From contig NZ_JAWDMQ010000049.1 of NCBI RefSeq assembly GCF_046536515.1, positions 1-9,230 of the forward strand: DNA of 9,230 bases, read 5' to 3'. How positions within the stretch are numbered: position 1 is the stretch's first letter; each line of letters begins with the position of its first letter. The stretch is from Caldisphaera sp046536515 (GTDB lineage Archaea > Thermoproteota > Thermoprotei_A > Sulfolobales > Acidilobaceae). The notes under the pieces are model-generated. The model did not search any database and was not told the origin of the DNA. It saw nothing but the letters and a program-made list of their open reading frames with translations. Shown here piece after piece: positions 1-6,077 of this stretch. Both the position numbers and the translations under genes were made by a program.

Positions 1-358
1 TGGATTTAATATAAAAAATAACATCAGTTGGAGGTTTATTTTTAGACCAAGTAAAGTTATAGTTTAGCTGATATATATAATAATTACTTGATGAATATAA
101 TAAACTAGGCTTTGTTGTTAACGTTTCAGTTCCAAATATTTTTTGAGGATTAAAATAAGACATCCAATATGGCATCGCATTTTTTGGATAGCTTTCCCAG
201 TACATGCCATTTTTCCATTCATTATTTACATTACTATATGCCGTAACTGCATATATTGATAAAGCGACAAATATTATTATCATTAATAATCCTATTAAGC
301 CTGATTTGTTTTTTAATATAGTATTTAAATATAGTTTTATCCCAGTTTCTGCTGCCAA
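1..358 (-). CDS. DppC-like ABC transporter permease, N-terminal part (runs off the window)
   Basis: Second membrane subunit of a dipeptide/oligopeptide-type ABC importer; only the first 119 codons are present. The reading frame is open from a TGA just upstream of the TTG at 358-356 to the window edge. The TTG start is supported by a GGTGA Shine-Dalgarno (complement of 365-369) six bases upstream, inside the end of the preceding permease gene; the gap between the two genes is 2 bp. The protein begins with a short cytoplasmic tail, one hydrophobic segment at about residues 20-41 (GLIGLLMIIIFVALSIYAV), then a long extracellular Tyr/Asn/Trp-rich stretch with the motif ESYPKNAMPYW. Archaeal DppC proteins commonly carry such an insert before the transport domain. 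The diagnostic EAA loop would lie beyond the window, so family assignment rests on position after a DppB gene and the N-terminal layout. Tight spacing implies translational coupling with the upstream permease. Confidence 0.8.
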   Translation of the reverse strand, partial: MAAETGIKLYLNTILKNKSGLIGLLMIIIFVALSIYAVTAYSNVNNEWKNGMYWESYPKNAMPYWMSYFNPQKIFGTETLTTKPSLLYSSSNYYIYQLNYNFTWSKNKPPTDVIFYIKS

Positions 359-360
359 GC

Positions 361-1416
361 TTATTCACCAGCTTTAATTCTTGGGTCTAAATAACCCTTA
401 ATAATTTCATTTATAAACAATGCTAACAAAAGAATTACAGTTAAAACAAAGTTAATCCCTAGAATAACTGGTAAATCATTCATTAATATTGCAACATAAG
501 TAAGCCATCCTACACCGTGCCAATTAAACACAATTTCTGTAGTTAATCCTCCCGCAAAAGATCCTGCAATTGCTAATGCAACTTGAGTAGATATAGATGG
601 TGATGCCGTTCTTAGTATATGCCTGTATAAAATCCTAGAATCTGAAAGACCTCTTGCTTTAGCTGTCATAACAAAATCTTCCTTTGTTATACTAATAACC
701 AAACTTCTTATTACATATGCAAAACCTCCAACATTTACTATAAAAAACGCTAAAAGAGGTAACGCCATATGATACATCATATTTATACTATAAGCCAAGA
801 ATCCTTTAGGTGGTGGAATTGATGTTATACCACCAGGTGGAAATATTCTAATTCCATAAGCAAGAGCTGCTATTAATAGAAAACCAAGCCACCAAGTTGG
901 CAAACTTGAGTGAATAACAGCTATTGTCGGGACTATTTTATCCCAAATACTGCCAGCATATCTTGCAGATAAAAGCCCTATTAAAGTTCCAAATAATATA
1001 ACTATTAATGTTCCAGTTGTAAAAAGAATTATTGTATAAGGTAAATAAGCTGCTATAATAGCATAAACTTTTGAGCTACCTGTTGGAGATGTTAAAAAAT
1101 ATGCATTACCAAAATTAAAAGTTAACAAATTTTTCATCTGAACTAAATACTTTAAATAAAAAGGTTGATTTAATCCATATGAACTCATGAGTTGTTTCTG
1201 ATATAATTGCACTTTAATATTTAAGTTTGTCAAATTTATATTACCAGCTGAACGCTTTATTATTGCTTGTTTATATGCTGCTGCTTCTGTTTCTACTGTT
1301 GCAATTAAAACTTTCTGAATAATTGGATAAGTTAATACATACAATAGGCTCATTGCTGCTATTAATACTGTTATATAAATAATTATTTCTTTAGCTAAAT
1401 AAGACTTATACCCCAA
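361..1416 (-). CDS. DppB-like ABC transporter permease
   Basis: Inner-membrane pore subunit of a dipeptide/oligopeptide-type ABC importer (binding-protein-dependent transport family, BPD_transp_1). The 351-residue protein has an N-terminal membrane segment (about 11-30), an extracellular loop of about 90 residues, then a membrane domain from about 122. The cytoplasmic EAA loop that docks the ATPase is visible at about 246-275 (EDFVMTAKARGLSDSRILY), and the protein ends with the family-typical LDPRIKAGE. The TTG start is preceded by a run of six G (complement of 1422-1427) five bases upstream; no ATG is available in frame. It follows the binding-protein gene by 51 bp and precedes the DppC-like gene by 2 bp, so it belongs to the same operon, with its own TATA element upstream. 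Whether the cargo is peptides or sugars is not determined; archaeal transporters of this class carry both. Confidence 0.93.
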   Translation of the reverse strand: MGYKSYLAKEIIIYITVLIAAMSLLYVLTYPIIQKVLIATVETEAAAYKQAIIKRSAGNINLTNLNIKVQLYQKQLMSSYGLNQPFYLKYLVQMKNLLTFNFGNAYFLTSPTGSSKVYAIIAAYLPYTIILFTTGTLIVILFGTLIGLLSARYAGSIWDKIVPTIAVIHSSLPTWWLGFLLIAALAYGIRIFPPGGITSIPPPKGFLAYSINMMYHMALPLLAFFIVNVGGFAYVIRSLVISITKEDFVMTAKARGLSDSRILYRHILRTASPSISTQVALAIAGSFAGGLTTEIVFNWHGVGWLTYVAILMNDLPVILGINFVLTVILLLALFINEIIKGYLDPRIKAGE

Positions 1417-1440
1417 ATGAACCCCCCTTAAATAAAAATA

Positions 1441-1467
1441 TAAAAAAGGTTTATATATTTAAAAAAT
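1441..1467 (-). terminator. Possible T-tract terminator after the binding-protein gene
   Basis: Immediately after the stop codon the minus strand carries two runs of six T (complement of 1461-1466 and 1442-1447) without an obvious hairpin. Archaeal RNA polymerase terminates at such T tracts, so partial termination here would make more binding protein than permease. The region overlaps the TATA-like element, so the T content may simply reflect AT-rich DNA. Confidence 0.3.
1448..1462 (-). promoter_or_regulatory. Internal TATA-like promoter for the permease genes
   Basis: On the minus strand the gap between binding protein and permease reads AAATATATAAACC, an archaeal TATA-like element centred about 39 bases before the TTG at 1416. 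A start of transcription about 25 bases downstream would give a short leader that just includes the six-G ribosome-binding site. Seen by eye only. Confidence 0.45.
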
Positions 1468-4104
1468 CTACTTTCTTCTTACCATTAATACAGCCGCTAT
1501 AATTATGACTATTACGATAACTGTTACTGTTACTACTATTGTTGTTGTCATTGATGATGGTTTTGTTGTTGTAGGTGGTGGAGTAGTTGTTGTGGTTGAT
1601 GTTGTTGTTGATGTTGTTGTAGGTGGTGGAGTAGTTGTTGTGGTTGATGGAACAACCAATAAAGTATATACCGTTGGGTCCATAAAGATGTTTTGATACG
1701 TATAAGTAAATATTCTTAAATAATATTTTCCATTCAAATTATTTGGCAACACAAATGAAAAACCGCCTTGAGAATCTGTTGTCACATTATAAACCCTTAT
1801 TAATGTGCCGTTCTGGCTAATTAATTGAGCATACACAATGACATTTGGTGCAGGACTTGTTACTGCTGAACCGTCAGGCGTTTCTATTACTTGGCCTGAC
1901 AAGGTTTGTCCTGAATATACTATTGAAGGAACTGAAAACTTTAATGCATATAACATAGGAGTTAATAAAACACTACTTGGTAATGATAAATTAAAGTTTG
2001 GATTTCTAACAACGACCGCTCCTCCTGAAGTTTGACTATAGCTTGTTAAAATGAAGGGACCATCACTTACAAATGCGTTTCCATATTTATTTATGAAGTT
2101 TATTAGTGCATTATATCCCATCTTAGCTTCAGTTTCATTTATTATCGTTATACCGCTTAAATTCTGTACCTCCAATAGTTCTTTTGATATGTAATTATTT
2201 GATGATAAATTCTTTAAAGCGGATAACATATTTGATACATCTGTTGGACTAACGATACTTAACCAATCAATTCCTTTTTGATGTGCTGTTGGCTTATCCC
2301 ATGCAGCCAAACCATTTGATACTACAGCGTTCATTGCCTCATATTCTTGCCATGGAAATACACTTGCTGGGCTATAGCCGCCTAAAGGTAAGAAATCGCC
2401 TAATAATGTTTCAGCAGCTGCCAAGGGATCAAAGAATTTAACATCTCCCCATATTTGTATTGCCGTTGAATTAAGCACCTTAAATCCAGTAACTGCAGGG
2501 TATGCAGCAGATGAATAAAATCCTTGGACTGCTGGATCAGTTATAGAGCTATTGGGTGAAAGCATCTTTTGAGCTTCTATATAAATATAGAGAATATCAG
2601 CCAATGTTATGCTTTGATTGTCAGCAAATTTATCATTATTTAATAATGGAGCAAAATTAGCTATAATGCTAAGCTCTGCTGTAGTATTTGGCTCTACATG
2701 CTGTATCTCCATTGTTGATGTATTAAATACTAACGCACTTGTAGGAACTGGTATATTAGATACATTAGAAGCATTAACTACTTTCAGGATAACTCCAGTT
2801 GGCACTGCATATCCATTTGGACCAGCTTCAGATAGCGGGTAAATTAACCCATATGCTAATGAGACAGAATATGCATCAGTAAATCCTAAACCTGGATTCA
2901 TTGCACCTTGAGATAAATATCTAACCCCTATTGTTGCAGTACCTGTGGGTGTTGTCATAGTCATATAGTTTGGAGTATTTAATATATCACCATAATAAAT
3001 TGATGGCAATACTCCCTGTAGAGAAGGATTACCATATATAGGTATTTCTGATTCCGCTAAAAATACTCTTATTGAGTCGTTAATTCCTAAAGATACTAAT
3101 TCGCTAAGCATATTATAATACTGTTTTGAGTTATTAAAATTAGTAGTATATAATTGCCATGAAATGTTATCTATTTTGGTTAGAGTATTTACTAATGATG
3201 GTTCTTCGTATTGTGTATCGTTAAAAAGTCCCATTGATAGACCATACTCAAAGTTGCTTGATGCTGGCATTGCCCCAAAGATTGGTGCTAAAAACTCAAT
3301 AGGTAAACCGTAATCGTAATAACTATACCCTCCAGACCAAGATTCAACAGCAATACTCCATGTTGAATTGTGAGGATCGCTTCCATATATTATTGTATTT
3401 TGCTTTGATAAATCGCCTGTAACTTCTTGAACAGTAAATCCTAATTGTTGTAGAACTTTTTCAAGGTATTGGGTAGCATATGCCTGTCTAACAATGGTAT
3501 CAGTTCTAACAAATAAATATATTGTAATAGGTTTTCCATTATAATACCATAAACCATTTATATATTGTGCCCCATGCTGGGTCAATGTTTTATATATAGT
3601 TTCATTTGCATAAGTTAAATTATAGTGTATATCTATATAAGGAGCTGTTGCATTAGCTGTCATTAATCCTTCGTATTGCCCAGCATAAGGACTAACTGTT
3701 GGAACCCCATAGCCCCCTAATATGTTGTTAACAAAATAGCTCCTATCAACTATATAATTCATGGCATACCTAACAGGTTGAAACATAAATGGATTAAATC
3801 CCCATGATGTATTTACAGGGTTTAGTAATACGTCATAAAATGCTATTGGCATTATATAAGTGCTAACATTAGTTGGTAAACTGGTGGTTATCTTAAAAGG
3901 TGGAACTGGAAATGTGTACATATCTATACTTCCTGTTGCAAATGCTTCAATGCCGTTTAAATCGTTACCATTATATGATATAAACGTTATTTGTTTTAGC
4001 CTCGGGTATTGGGTATTTGAAGCCCTTGTATTTATAAATGTATACGGCGTTAAGAAGCTTACTAACATTATCCCTAACAAGACTCCTATCAAAATCTTTT
4101 TCAC
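1468..4104 (-). CDS. Membrane-anchored ABC solute-binding protein, DppA/OppA-like (SBP_bac_5 type)
   Basis: Extracellular substrate receptor for the importer encoded just downstream. I place the start at the GTG at 4104-4102 (878 residues): it opens directly into a signal peptide (KK then a hydrophobic stretch LIGVLLGIMLVSFL), has a GGGGTG ribosome-binding site about eight bases upstream, and lies downstream of the TATA box. An in-frame ATG at 4182 would add 26 residues without signal character and lies upstream of that promoter. Family signatures (878-residue numbering): PVRYAMNYIVDR at about 110-121 followed by LGGYGVP, DAYSVSLAYG-like lobe sequence near 410, and FADNQSITLADILY at about 493-506. 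These appear in the reverse of the usual SBP_bac_5 order. Then come a beta-rich carboxypeptidase-regulatory-like domain (about 716-819, with TTDSQGGFSF), a Thr/Pro stalk (about 820-850), a membrane helix (about 852-874) and an RRK end. Many N-x-S/T sequons suggest heavy N-glycosylation. No lipobox cysteine is seen. The substrate is unknown. Confidence 0.9.
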   Translation of the reverse strand: MKKILIGVLLGIMLVSFLTPYTFINTRASNTQYPRLKQITFISYNGNDLNGIEAFATGSIDMYTFPVPPFKITTSLPTNVSTYIMPIAFYDVLLNPVNTSWGFNPFMFQPVRYAMNYIVDRSYFVNNILGGYGVPTVSPYAGQYEGLMTANATAPYIDIHYNLTYANETIYKTLTQHGAQYINGLWYYNGKPITIYLFVRTDTIVRQAYATQYLEKVLQQLGFTVQEVTGDLSKQNTIIYGSDPHNSTWSIAVESWSGGYSYYDYGLPIEFLAPIFGAMPASSNFEYGLSMGLFNDTQYEEPSLVNTLTKIDNISWQLYTTNFNNSKQYYNMLSELVSLGINDSIRVFLAESEIPIYGNPSLQGVLPSIYYGDILNTPNYMTMTTPTGTATIGVRYLSQGAMNPGLGFTDAYSVSLAYGLIYPLSEAGPNGYAVPTGVILKVVNASNVSNIPVPTSALVFNTSTMEIQHVEPNTTAELSIIANFAPLLNNDKFADNQSITLADILYIYIEAQKMLSPNSSITDPAVQGFYSSAAYPAVTGFKVLNSTAIQIWGDVKFFDPLAAAETLLGDFLPLGGYSPASVFPWQEYEAMNAVVSNGLAAWDKPTAHQKGIDWLSIVSPTDVSNMLSALKNLSSNNYISKELLEVQNLSGITIINETEAKMGYNALINFINKYGNAFVSDGPFILTSYSQTSGGAVVVRNPNFNLSLPSSVLLTPMLYALKFSVPSIVYSGQTLSGQVIETPDGSAVTSPAPNVIVYAQLISQNGTLIRVYNVTTDSQGGFSFVLPNNLNGKYYLRIFTYTYQNIFMDPTVYTLLVVPSTTTTTPPPTTTSTTTSTTTTTPPPTTTKPSSMTTTIVVTVTVIVIVIIIAAVLMVRRK
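1565..1649 (-). repeat. Tandem 48-bp repeat encoding the Thr/Pro stalk
   Basis: The 37-base block at 1565-1601 recurs at 1613-1649 with a 48-bp period (16 codons), separated by more GTT-rich repeats. On the coding strand it gives TTTTTPPPTTT units twice, just before the anchor helix. Such low-complexity stalks hold binding proteins away from the membrane through the S-layer and probably vary in copy number by slippage. Confidence 0.85.
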
Positions 4105-4130
4105 TAAAAGCACACCCCATATGTCCAATT

Positions 4131-4147
4131 TTTTATATATAAATAAG
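4131..4147 (-). promoter_or_regulatory. TATA-box promoter of the binding-protein operon
   Basis: The minus strand reads CTTATTTATATATAAAA here. The element lies about 35 bases upstream of the GTG at 4104, leaving room for a short leader with the GGGGTG ribosome-binding site (about 4113-4118). It is the main reason for preferring the GTG over the ATG at 4182. Confidence 0.6.
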
Positions 4148-4208
4148 GTATTTATATTTATATGATCCTGCTCTAAATTCATTTGAGTATTTATTAATTA
4201 TCTTTTCT

Positions 4209-4357
4209 GACCTCCTCCCCGCCCTTTAGGGCGGGAATTCCCTGAGGTCTTAAGGGTTACACCCCTTTTACGGGTGCTACTCTATTATCCCCCAAGCCGA
4301 TCAGGAGAAATCGGCTCCCGCTCCTCATGCCTTAAGAGTTGATCGGCCTGTAACCCT
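4209..4357 (-). ncRNA. Possible omega-RNA / right-end structured region of a TnpB element
   Basis: Several perfect pairings nest here: GACCTC 4209-4214 with GAGGTC 4244-4249; CCCGCCCT 4218-4225 with AGGGCGGG 4228-4235; CACCC 4260-4264 with GGGTG 4272-4276; AGCCGAT 4295-4301 with ATCGGCT 4310-4316; and AGGGTTAC 4253-4260 with GTAACCCT 4350-4357. In IS200/IS605 elements the 3' end of tnpB and the right end are transcribed as the guide scaffold (omega-RNA), and the terminal hairpin is also recognised by the transposase. The folds and G+C-rich composition, unlike the surrounding AT-rich DNA, fit this. Whether it is transcribed is unknown; no promoter is evident next to it. Confidence 0.5.
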
Positions 4358-4434
4358 ATTTTATTACACTTGTTAGTTGGGGTAGATGCATACTCATATT
4401 TCAGTGACGCATACCCCTTTAGCAGCTGTCTCAA

Positions 4435-4456
4435 TTTTAAGTTTCTAAACTTAAAA
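4435..4456. repeat. Perfect 10-bp inverted repeat
   Basis: TTTTAAGTTT at 4435-4444 and AAACTTAAAA at 4447-4456 are exact reverse complements with a 2-base spacer. It lies inside the left part of the IS605-like remnant, upstream of its tnpB-like scraps. It could be a left-end hairpin or an old promoter or operator of the element. Confidence 0.6.
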
Positions 4457-4497
4457 AAACTTTACCCAGCCCCTAGAAAGGGCTTGTAGTTCTCTTT

Positions 4498-4720
4498 ATC
4501 ATATTGATTAGAACCAGCTTGAAATGCAGTAGAAACCGCTGAAAAACATTGAGAATAGGGATTAGGTAATTAAATTTACTTTAATGTTAGGATATTCTTT
4601 TTCGAACATAGGAATTACGTTTTTTTTTTAAAAAAAAGCTCTTCCGCCGCTATACATTACAACAGTTATTCTTTGCGGTTGTAACAAAGAATTTGTAGTT
4701 AATGTAGCCGTTGTTTTCAT
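4498..4720 (-). pseudogene. Decayed sugar-type ABC solute-binding protein gene fragment
   Basis: The minus strand reads ATG at 4720, then a Thr/Asn-rich start and QRITVVMYSGGRAFF, a TAA at 4630-4628 inside a T8A10 tract, then in the same frame KKNVIPMFEKEYPNIKVNLIT and a TAA at 4564-4562. After a one-base frame change at about 4561 it continues PYSQCFSAVSTAFQAGSNQYD to 4498. Joined, this matches the first lobe of extracellular sugar-binding proteins (SBP_bac_1/8 type: beta strand, 'FEKEYPNIKVN', 'TAFQAG'). Two stops, a frame change and loss of more than 300 residues make it a pseudogene. Similarity stops where the IS605-like remnant begins, so insertion of that element may have broken it. No permease relatives follow. 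The ATG at 4720 may be fortuitous, since a signal peptide is missing. The family match is by recognition of motifs, not alignment. Confidence 0.7.
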
Positions 4721-4727
4721 AGTTTTA

Positions 4728-4741
4728 AACTTATAAAAGAG
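4728..4741 (+). promoter_or_regulatory. TATA-box promoter of the epimerase gene
   Basis: AACTTATAAAAGAG reads as a BRE/TATA element about 45 bases before the ATG at 4780. Transcription would begin near 4760, giving a roughly 20-base leader that includes GGGGAT (4771-4776). The promoter lies immediately upstream of the binding-protein pseudogene, back to back with it. Confidence 0.55.
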
Positions 4742-4779
4742 TTTAAAGATTTTTCATTAACTCTAAAACTGGGGATAAA

Positions 4780-5700
4780 ATGATAATAGTTACTGGAGGA
4801 GCAGGATTCATAGGAAGCAATTTATTAGAGGATCTATTAGAAAAAAAAGATGAAGTATTGGTTATAGACAACTTATCTTCCGGATCAAAATACAATTTAA
4901 AAGAAAAGGCTAATTTAATTATTAGTGATGTTTCAAAATACAAAGAAATTGAATTTTTGGAAAAATTCAAAGGAGAAGAAGTCAGCATAGTTCATTTAGC
5001 AGCTATTGTTAGTGTAGATGAAGTAAGAGAAAATCCTTTGAGAGGATTAGAAGTGAATGTAAATGGTACATATAATGTATTGGAATTAGCAAGAAAATTA
5101 GATGCATATATAACTATAGCAAGCAGTGCAGCAGTTTATGGGGAAAAAGATATTGTGCCTATTGATGAAAGTGATGAGAAAAAACCCATTAATCTATACG
5201 GATTTACTAAACTAATAGAAGAAGAAATTCTTCTATCTTATGTTAAAGAATATGGATTAAAAGGCTCAGCTTTAAGACTCTTTAATGTTTACGGGCCAAA
5301 AATGAAAAAAGGACCTTATGCGGGAGTAATACAAATATTTATTGAAAAGCTTTTAAAAAATGAAACACCAATTATTCATGGTGATGGCACAAATACAAGG
5401 GACTTCATATACGTAAAAGATGTTACCAACGCATTTATTAATGCAATTAAATTAAAAATTAATGGCATATACAATATTGGTACTGGAAAAGAAACAAGTA
5501 TAAATGAATTGCTAGATACTATAGAAAAAATATTAGGTAAAAATATAAAGCCGATTCACGATGAACCTAGGAAAAACGATATAAAGAAAAGCGTTGCAAA
5601 AATTGATAAAGCAAAAAAAGAACTTAATTGGGAACCGCATTATAGTTTAATGGAAGGTTTAAAAAATACTATAAATTATATTAATTTAGCTTTATCTTAA
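4780..5700 (+). CDS. NAD-dependent sugar-nucleotide epimerase/dehydratase, GalE-like
   Basis: Extended short-chain dehydrogenase acting on nucleotide sugars, most likely a UDP-glucose/UDP-galactose-type 4-epimerase in the cytoplasm, supplying activated sugars for glycans. The 306-residue length is usual for compact archaeal GalE proteins. Seen: the Rossmann glycine motif TGGAGFIGSN (5-14), an acidic residue at the end of strand 2 (D30, followed by NLSSGS) indicating NAD rather than NADP, HLAA at 72-75, SSAAVYG (115-121) with the catalytic Ser/Thr position, the catalytic Y140-x3-K144 (YGFTK), LRLFNVYGP (166-173) and RDFIYVKDV (207-215). The ATG start is fixed by GGGGAT a few bases upstream and by the glycine motif beginning at residue 5. 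It stands alone on its strand and converges on the small gene at 5712. Substrate specificity (glucose/galactose, GlcNAc/GalNAc, uronic acid) cannot be read from sequence; an epimerase rather than a dehydratase is the best guess. Confidence 0.9.
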   Translation: MIIVTGGAGFIGSNLLEDLLEKKDEVLVIDNLSSGSKYNLKEKANLIISDVSKYKEIEFLEKFKGEEVSIVHLAAIVSVDEVRENPLRGLEVNVNGTYNVLELARKLDAYITIASSAAVYGEKDIVPIDESDEKKPINLYGFTKLIEEEILLSYVKEYGLKGSALRLFNVYGPKMKKGPYAGVIQIFIEKLLKNETPIIHGDGTNTRDFIYVKDVTNAFINAIKLKINGIYNIGTGKETSINELLDTIEKILGKNIKPIHDEPRKNDIKKSVAKIDKAKKELNWEPHYSLMEGLKNTINYINLALS

Positions 5701-5711
5701 AAAATTTATTT

Positions 5712-5981
5712 TTAGCTCTTCTTTAGGTTTTCTATTAAATTGTTAATTTCATTTAATTGCTTTTCTATATTACTCTTTGCATTTTCCAAATTGCTCTTTA
5801 AGCTTTCAAGCCATATTATTTTATCTTCTTTTGATAATTGAAGGCTTTGAAACGCCAGCGGATAATATCCATACCTTAAATAAAAGCCTGGTCTTTCCCA
5901 TGGTGGTAAATAATTAAAAGGTCCGTTACCTGGATACATGCTTAAATTTCCTCCATGCCAACAGTTTCTACCCCAACCCAT
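5712..5981 (-). CDS. Small DUF5320-like protein with C-terminal coiled coil
   Basis: Function unknown. The 89-residue protein starts with a Gly/Trp/Asn-rich segment (MGWGRNCWHGG), contains the signature LPPWERPG (25-32) followed by aromatic residues (FYLRYGYYP), and ends in a heptad-like helix (about 50-88, SKEDKIIWLESLKSNLEN and on to IENLKKS). This layout matches small archaeal proteins annotated DUF5320, often near metal or redox genes; the match is by eye. Only one Cys and one His remain in the N-terminal part, so metal binding by a Cys cluster is unlikely here. I start at the ATG 5981-5979 because GGTGAG (complement of 5986-5991) sits as a Shine-Dalgarno five bases upstream. The longer GTG start at 5990 would lie inside that motif. 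It is convergent with the epimerase (11 bp between stops) and divergent from the acetyltransferase, with a TATA box and inverted repeat just upstream. Confidence 0.8.
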   Translation of the reverse strand: MGWGRNCWHGGNLSMYPGNGPFNYLPPWERPGFYLRYGYYPLAFQSLQLSKEDKIIWLESLKSNLENAKSNIEKQLNEINNLIENLKKS

Positions 5982-5991
5982 TTTTCTCACC

Positions 5992-6011
5992 CGTATCTAT
6001 TATTCGATACG
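5992..6011. promoter_or_regulatory. Inverted repeat CGTATC-N8-GATACG, candidate operator
   Basis: CGTATC (5992-5997) and GATACG (6006-6011) are perfect reverse complements with an 8-base spacer. The repeat lies between the minus-strand TATA box (about 6012-6022) and the ribosome-binding site of the small DUF5320-like gene, covering the expected transcription start. A dimeric winged-helix repressor bound here would block initiation. No regulator gene is visible nearby. Confidence 0.45.
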
Positions 6012-6022
6012 AAATTTATAAA
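6012..6022 (-). promoter_or_regulatory. TATA-box promoter of the DUF5320-like gene
   Basis: The minus strand reads GTTTATAAATTT across this site, about 36 bases before the ATG at 5981. It faces away from the acetyltransferase TATA box at about 6030. Confidence 0.55.
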
Positions 6023-6028
6023 CTTTTC

Positions 6029-6042
6029 TCATATAAATATTT
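6029..6042 (+). promoter_or_regulatory. TATA-box promoter of the acetyltransferase gene
   Basis: TCATATAAATATTT on the plus strand lies about 40 bases before the TTG at 6078. Expected transcription start is near 6060, with GGGGAT (6067-6072) as ribosome-binding site in a short leader. Confidence 0.5.
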
Positions 6043-6077
6043 GAACAAGTTAGTATACATTATAATGGGGATAAAAA

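Larger units (their letters stand above)
4207..4497 (-). mobile_element. Internally deleted IS200/IS605-family (TnpB-type) element remnant
   Basis: On the minus strand this segment ends with AATTCCCGCCCTAAAGGGCG followed by GGGAGGAGGTCAG, the style of right end that I recall from archaeal TnpB elements. Its last 150 bases are packed with hairpins. Coding scraps remain. In the frame 4410-4285, LKYEYASTPTNKCNKI resembles a TnpB N-terminus and directly abuts GLQADQL, resembling the second half of the TnpB zinc ribbon (CGLQADRQL). A second frame, 4328-4257, gives a 23-residue tail containing GLGDNRVAPVKG. The region from N-terminus to zinc ribbon appears to be deleted, leaving about 290 bp instead of over 1 kb. 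The left boundary near 4490 is uncertain; it is where similarity to the binding-protein pseudogene stops. No tnpA or RuvC-like catalytic sequence is present, so it cannot move by itself. Assignment is from memory of family sequences, not from a search. Confidence 0.65.

Noticed and set aside
1505..1696. Plus-strand open frame rich in Val and Gly.
   Set aside because: It is the antisense of the repetitive Thr/Pro stalk; composition is forced by the repeat.
3860..4165. Plus-strand open frame of 101 codons opposite the binding-protein start.
   Set aside because: It is antisense to a well-supported gene, with no promoter or ribosome-binding site and no recognisable domain.
4105..4182. ATG at 4182 as start of the binding protein, with a 26-residue N-terminal extension.
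   Set aside because: The TATA box (about 4131-4147) lies inside it, the extension is polar and precedes the signal peptide, and a ribosome-binding site fits the GTG at 4104.
4207..4360. A tRNA, rRNA or CRISPR array in the hairpin-rich intergenic stretch.
   Set aside because: There is no cloverleaf with anticodon and T-loop pattern, no regularly spaced repeats, and the hairpins match an IS605-type end better.
4561..4720. Programmed frameshifting or stop read-through in the binding-protein fragment.
   Set aside because: Two stops plus a frame change and loss of most of the protein indicate decay; the frame is the same on both sides of the homopolymer, so slippage there would not restore it.
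4743..4988. Minus-strand open frame opposite the epimerase start.
   Set aside because: It overlaps the Rossmann motif of the epimerase in antisense and shows no protein features.
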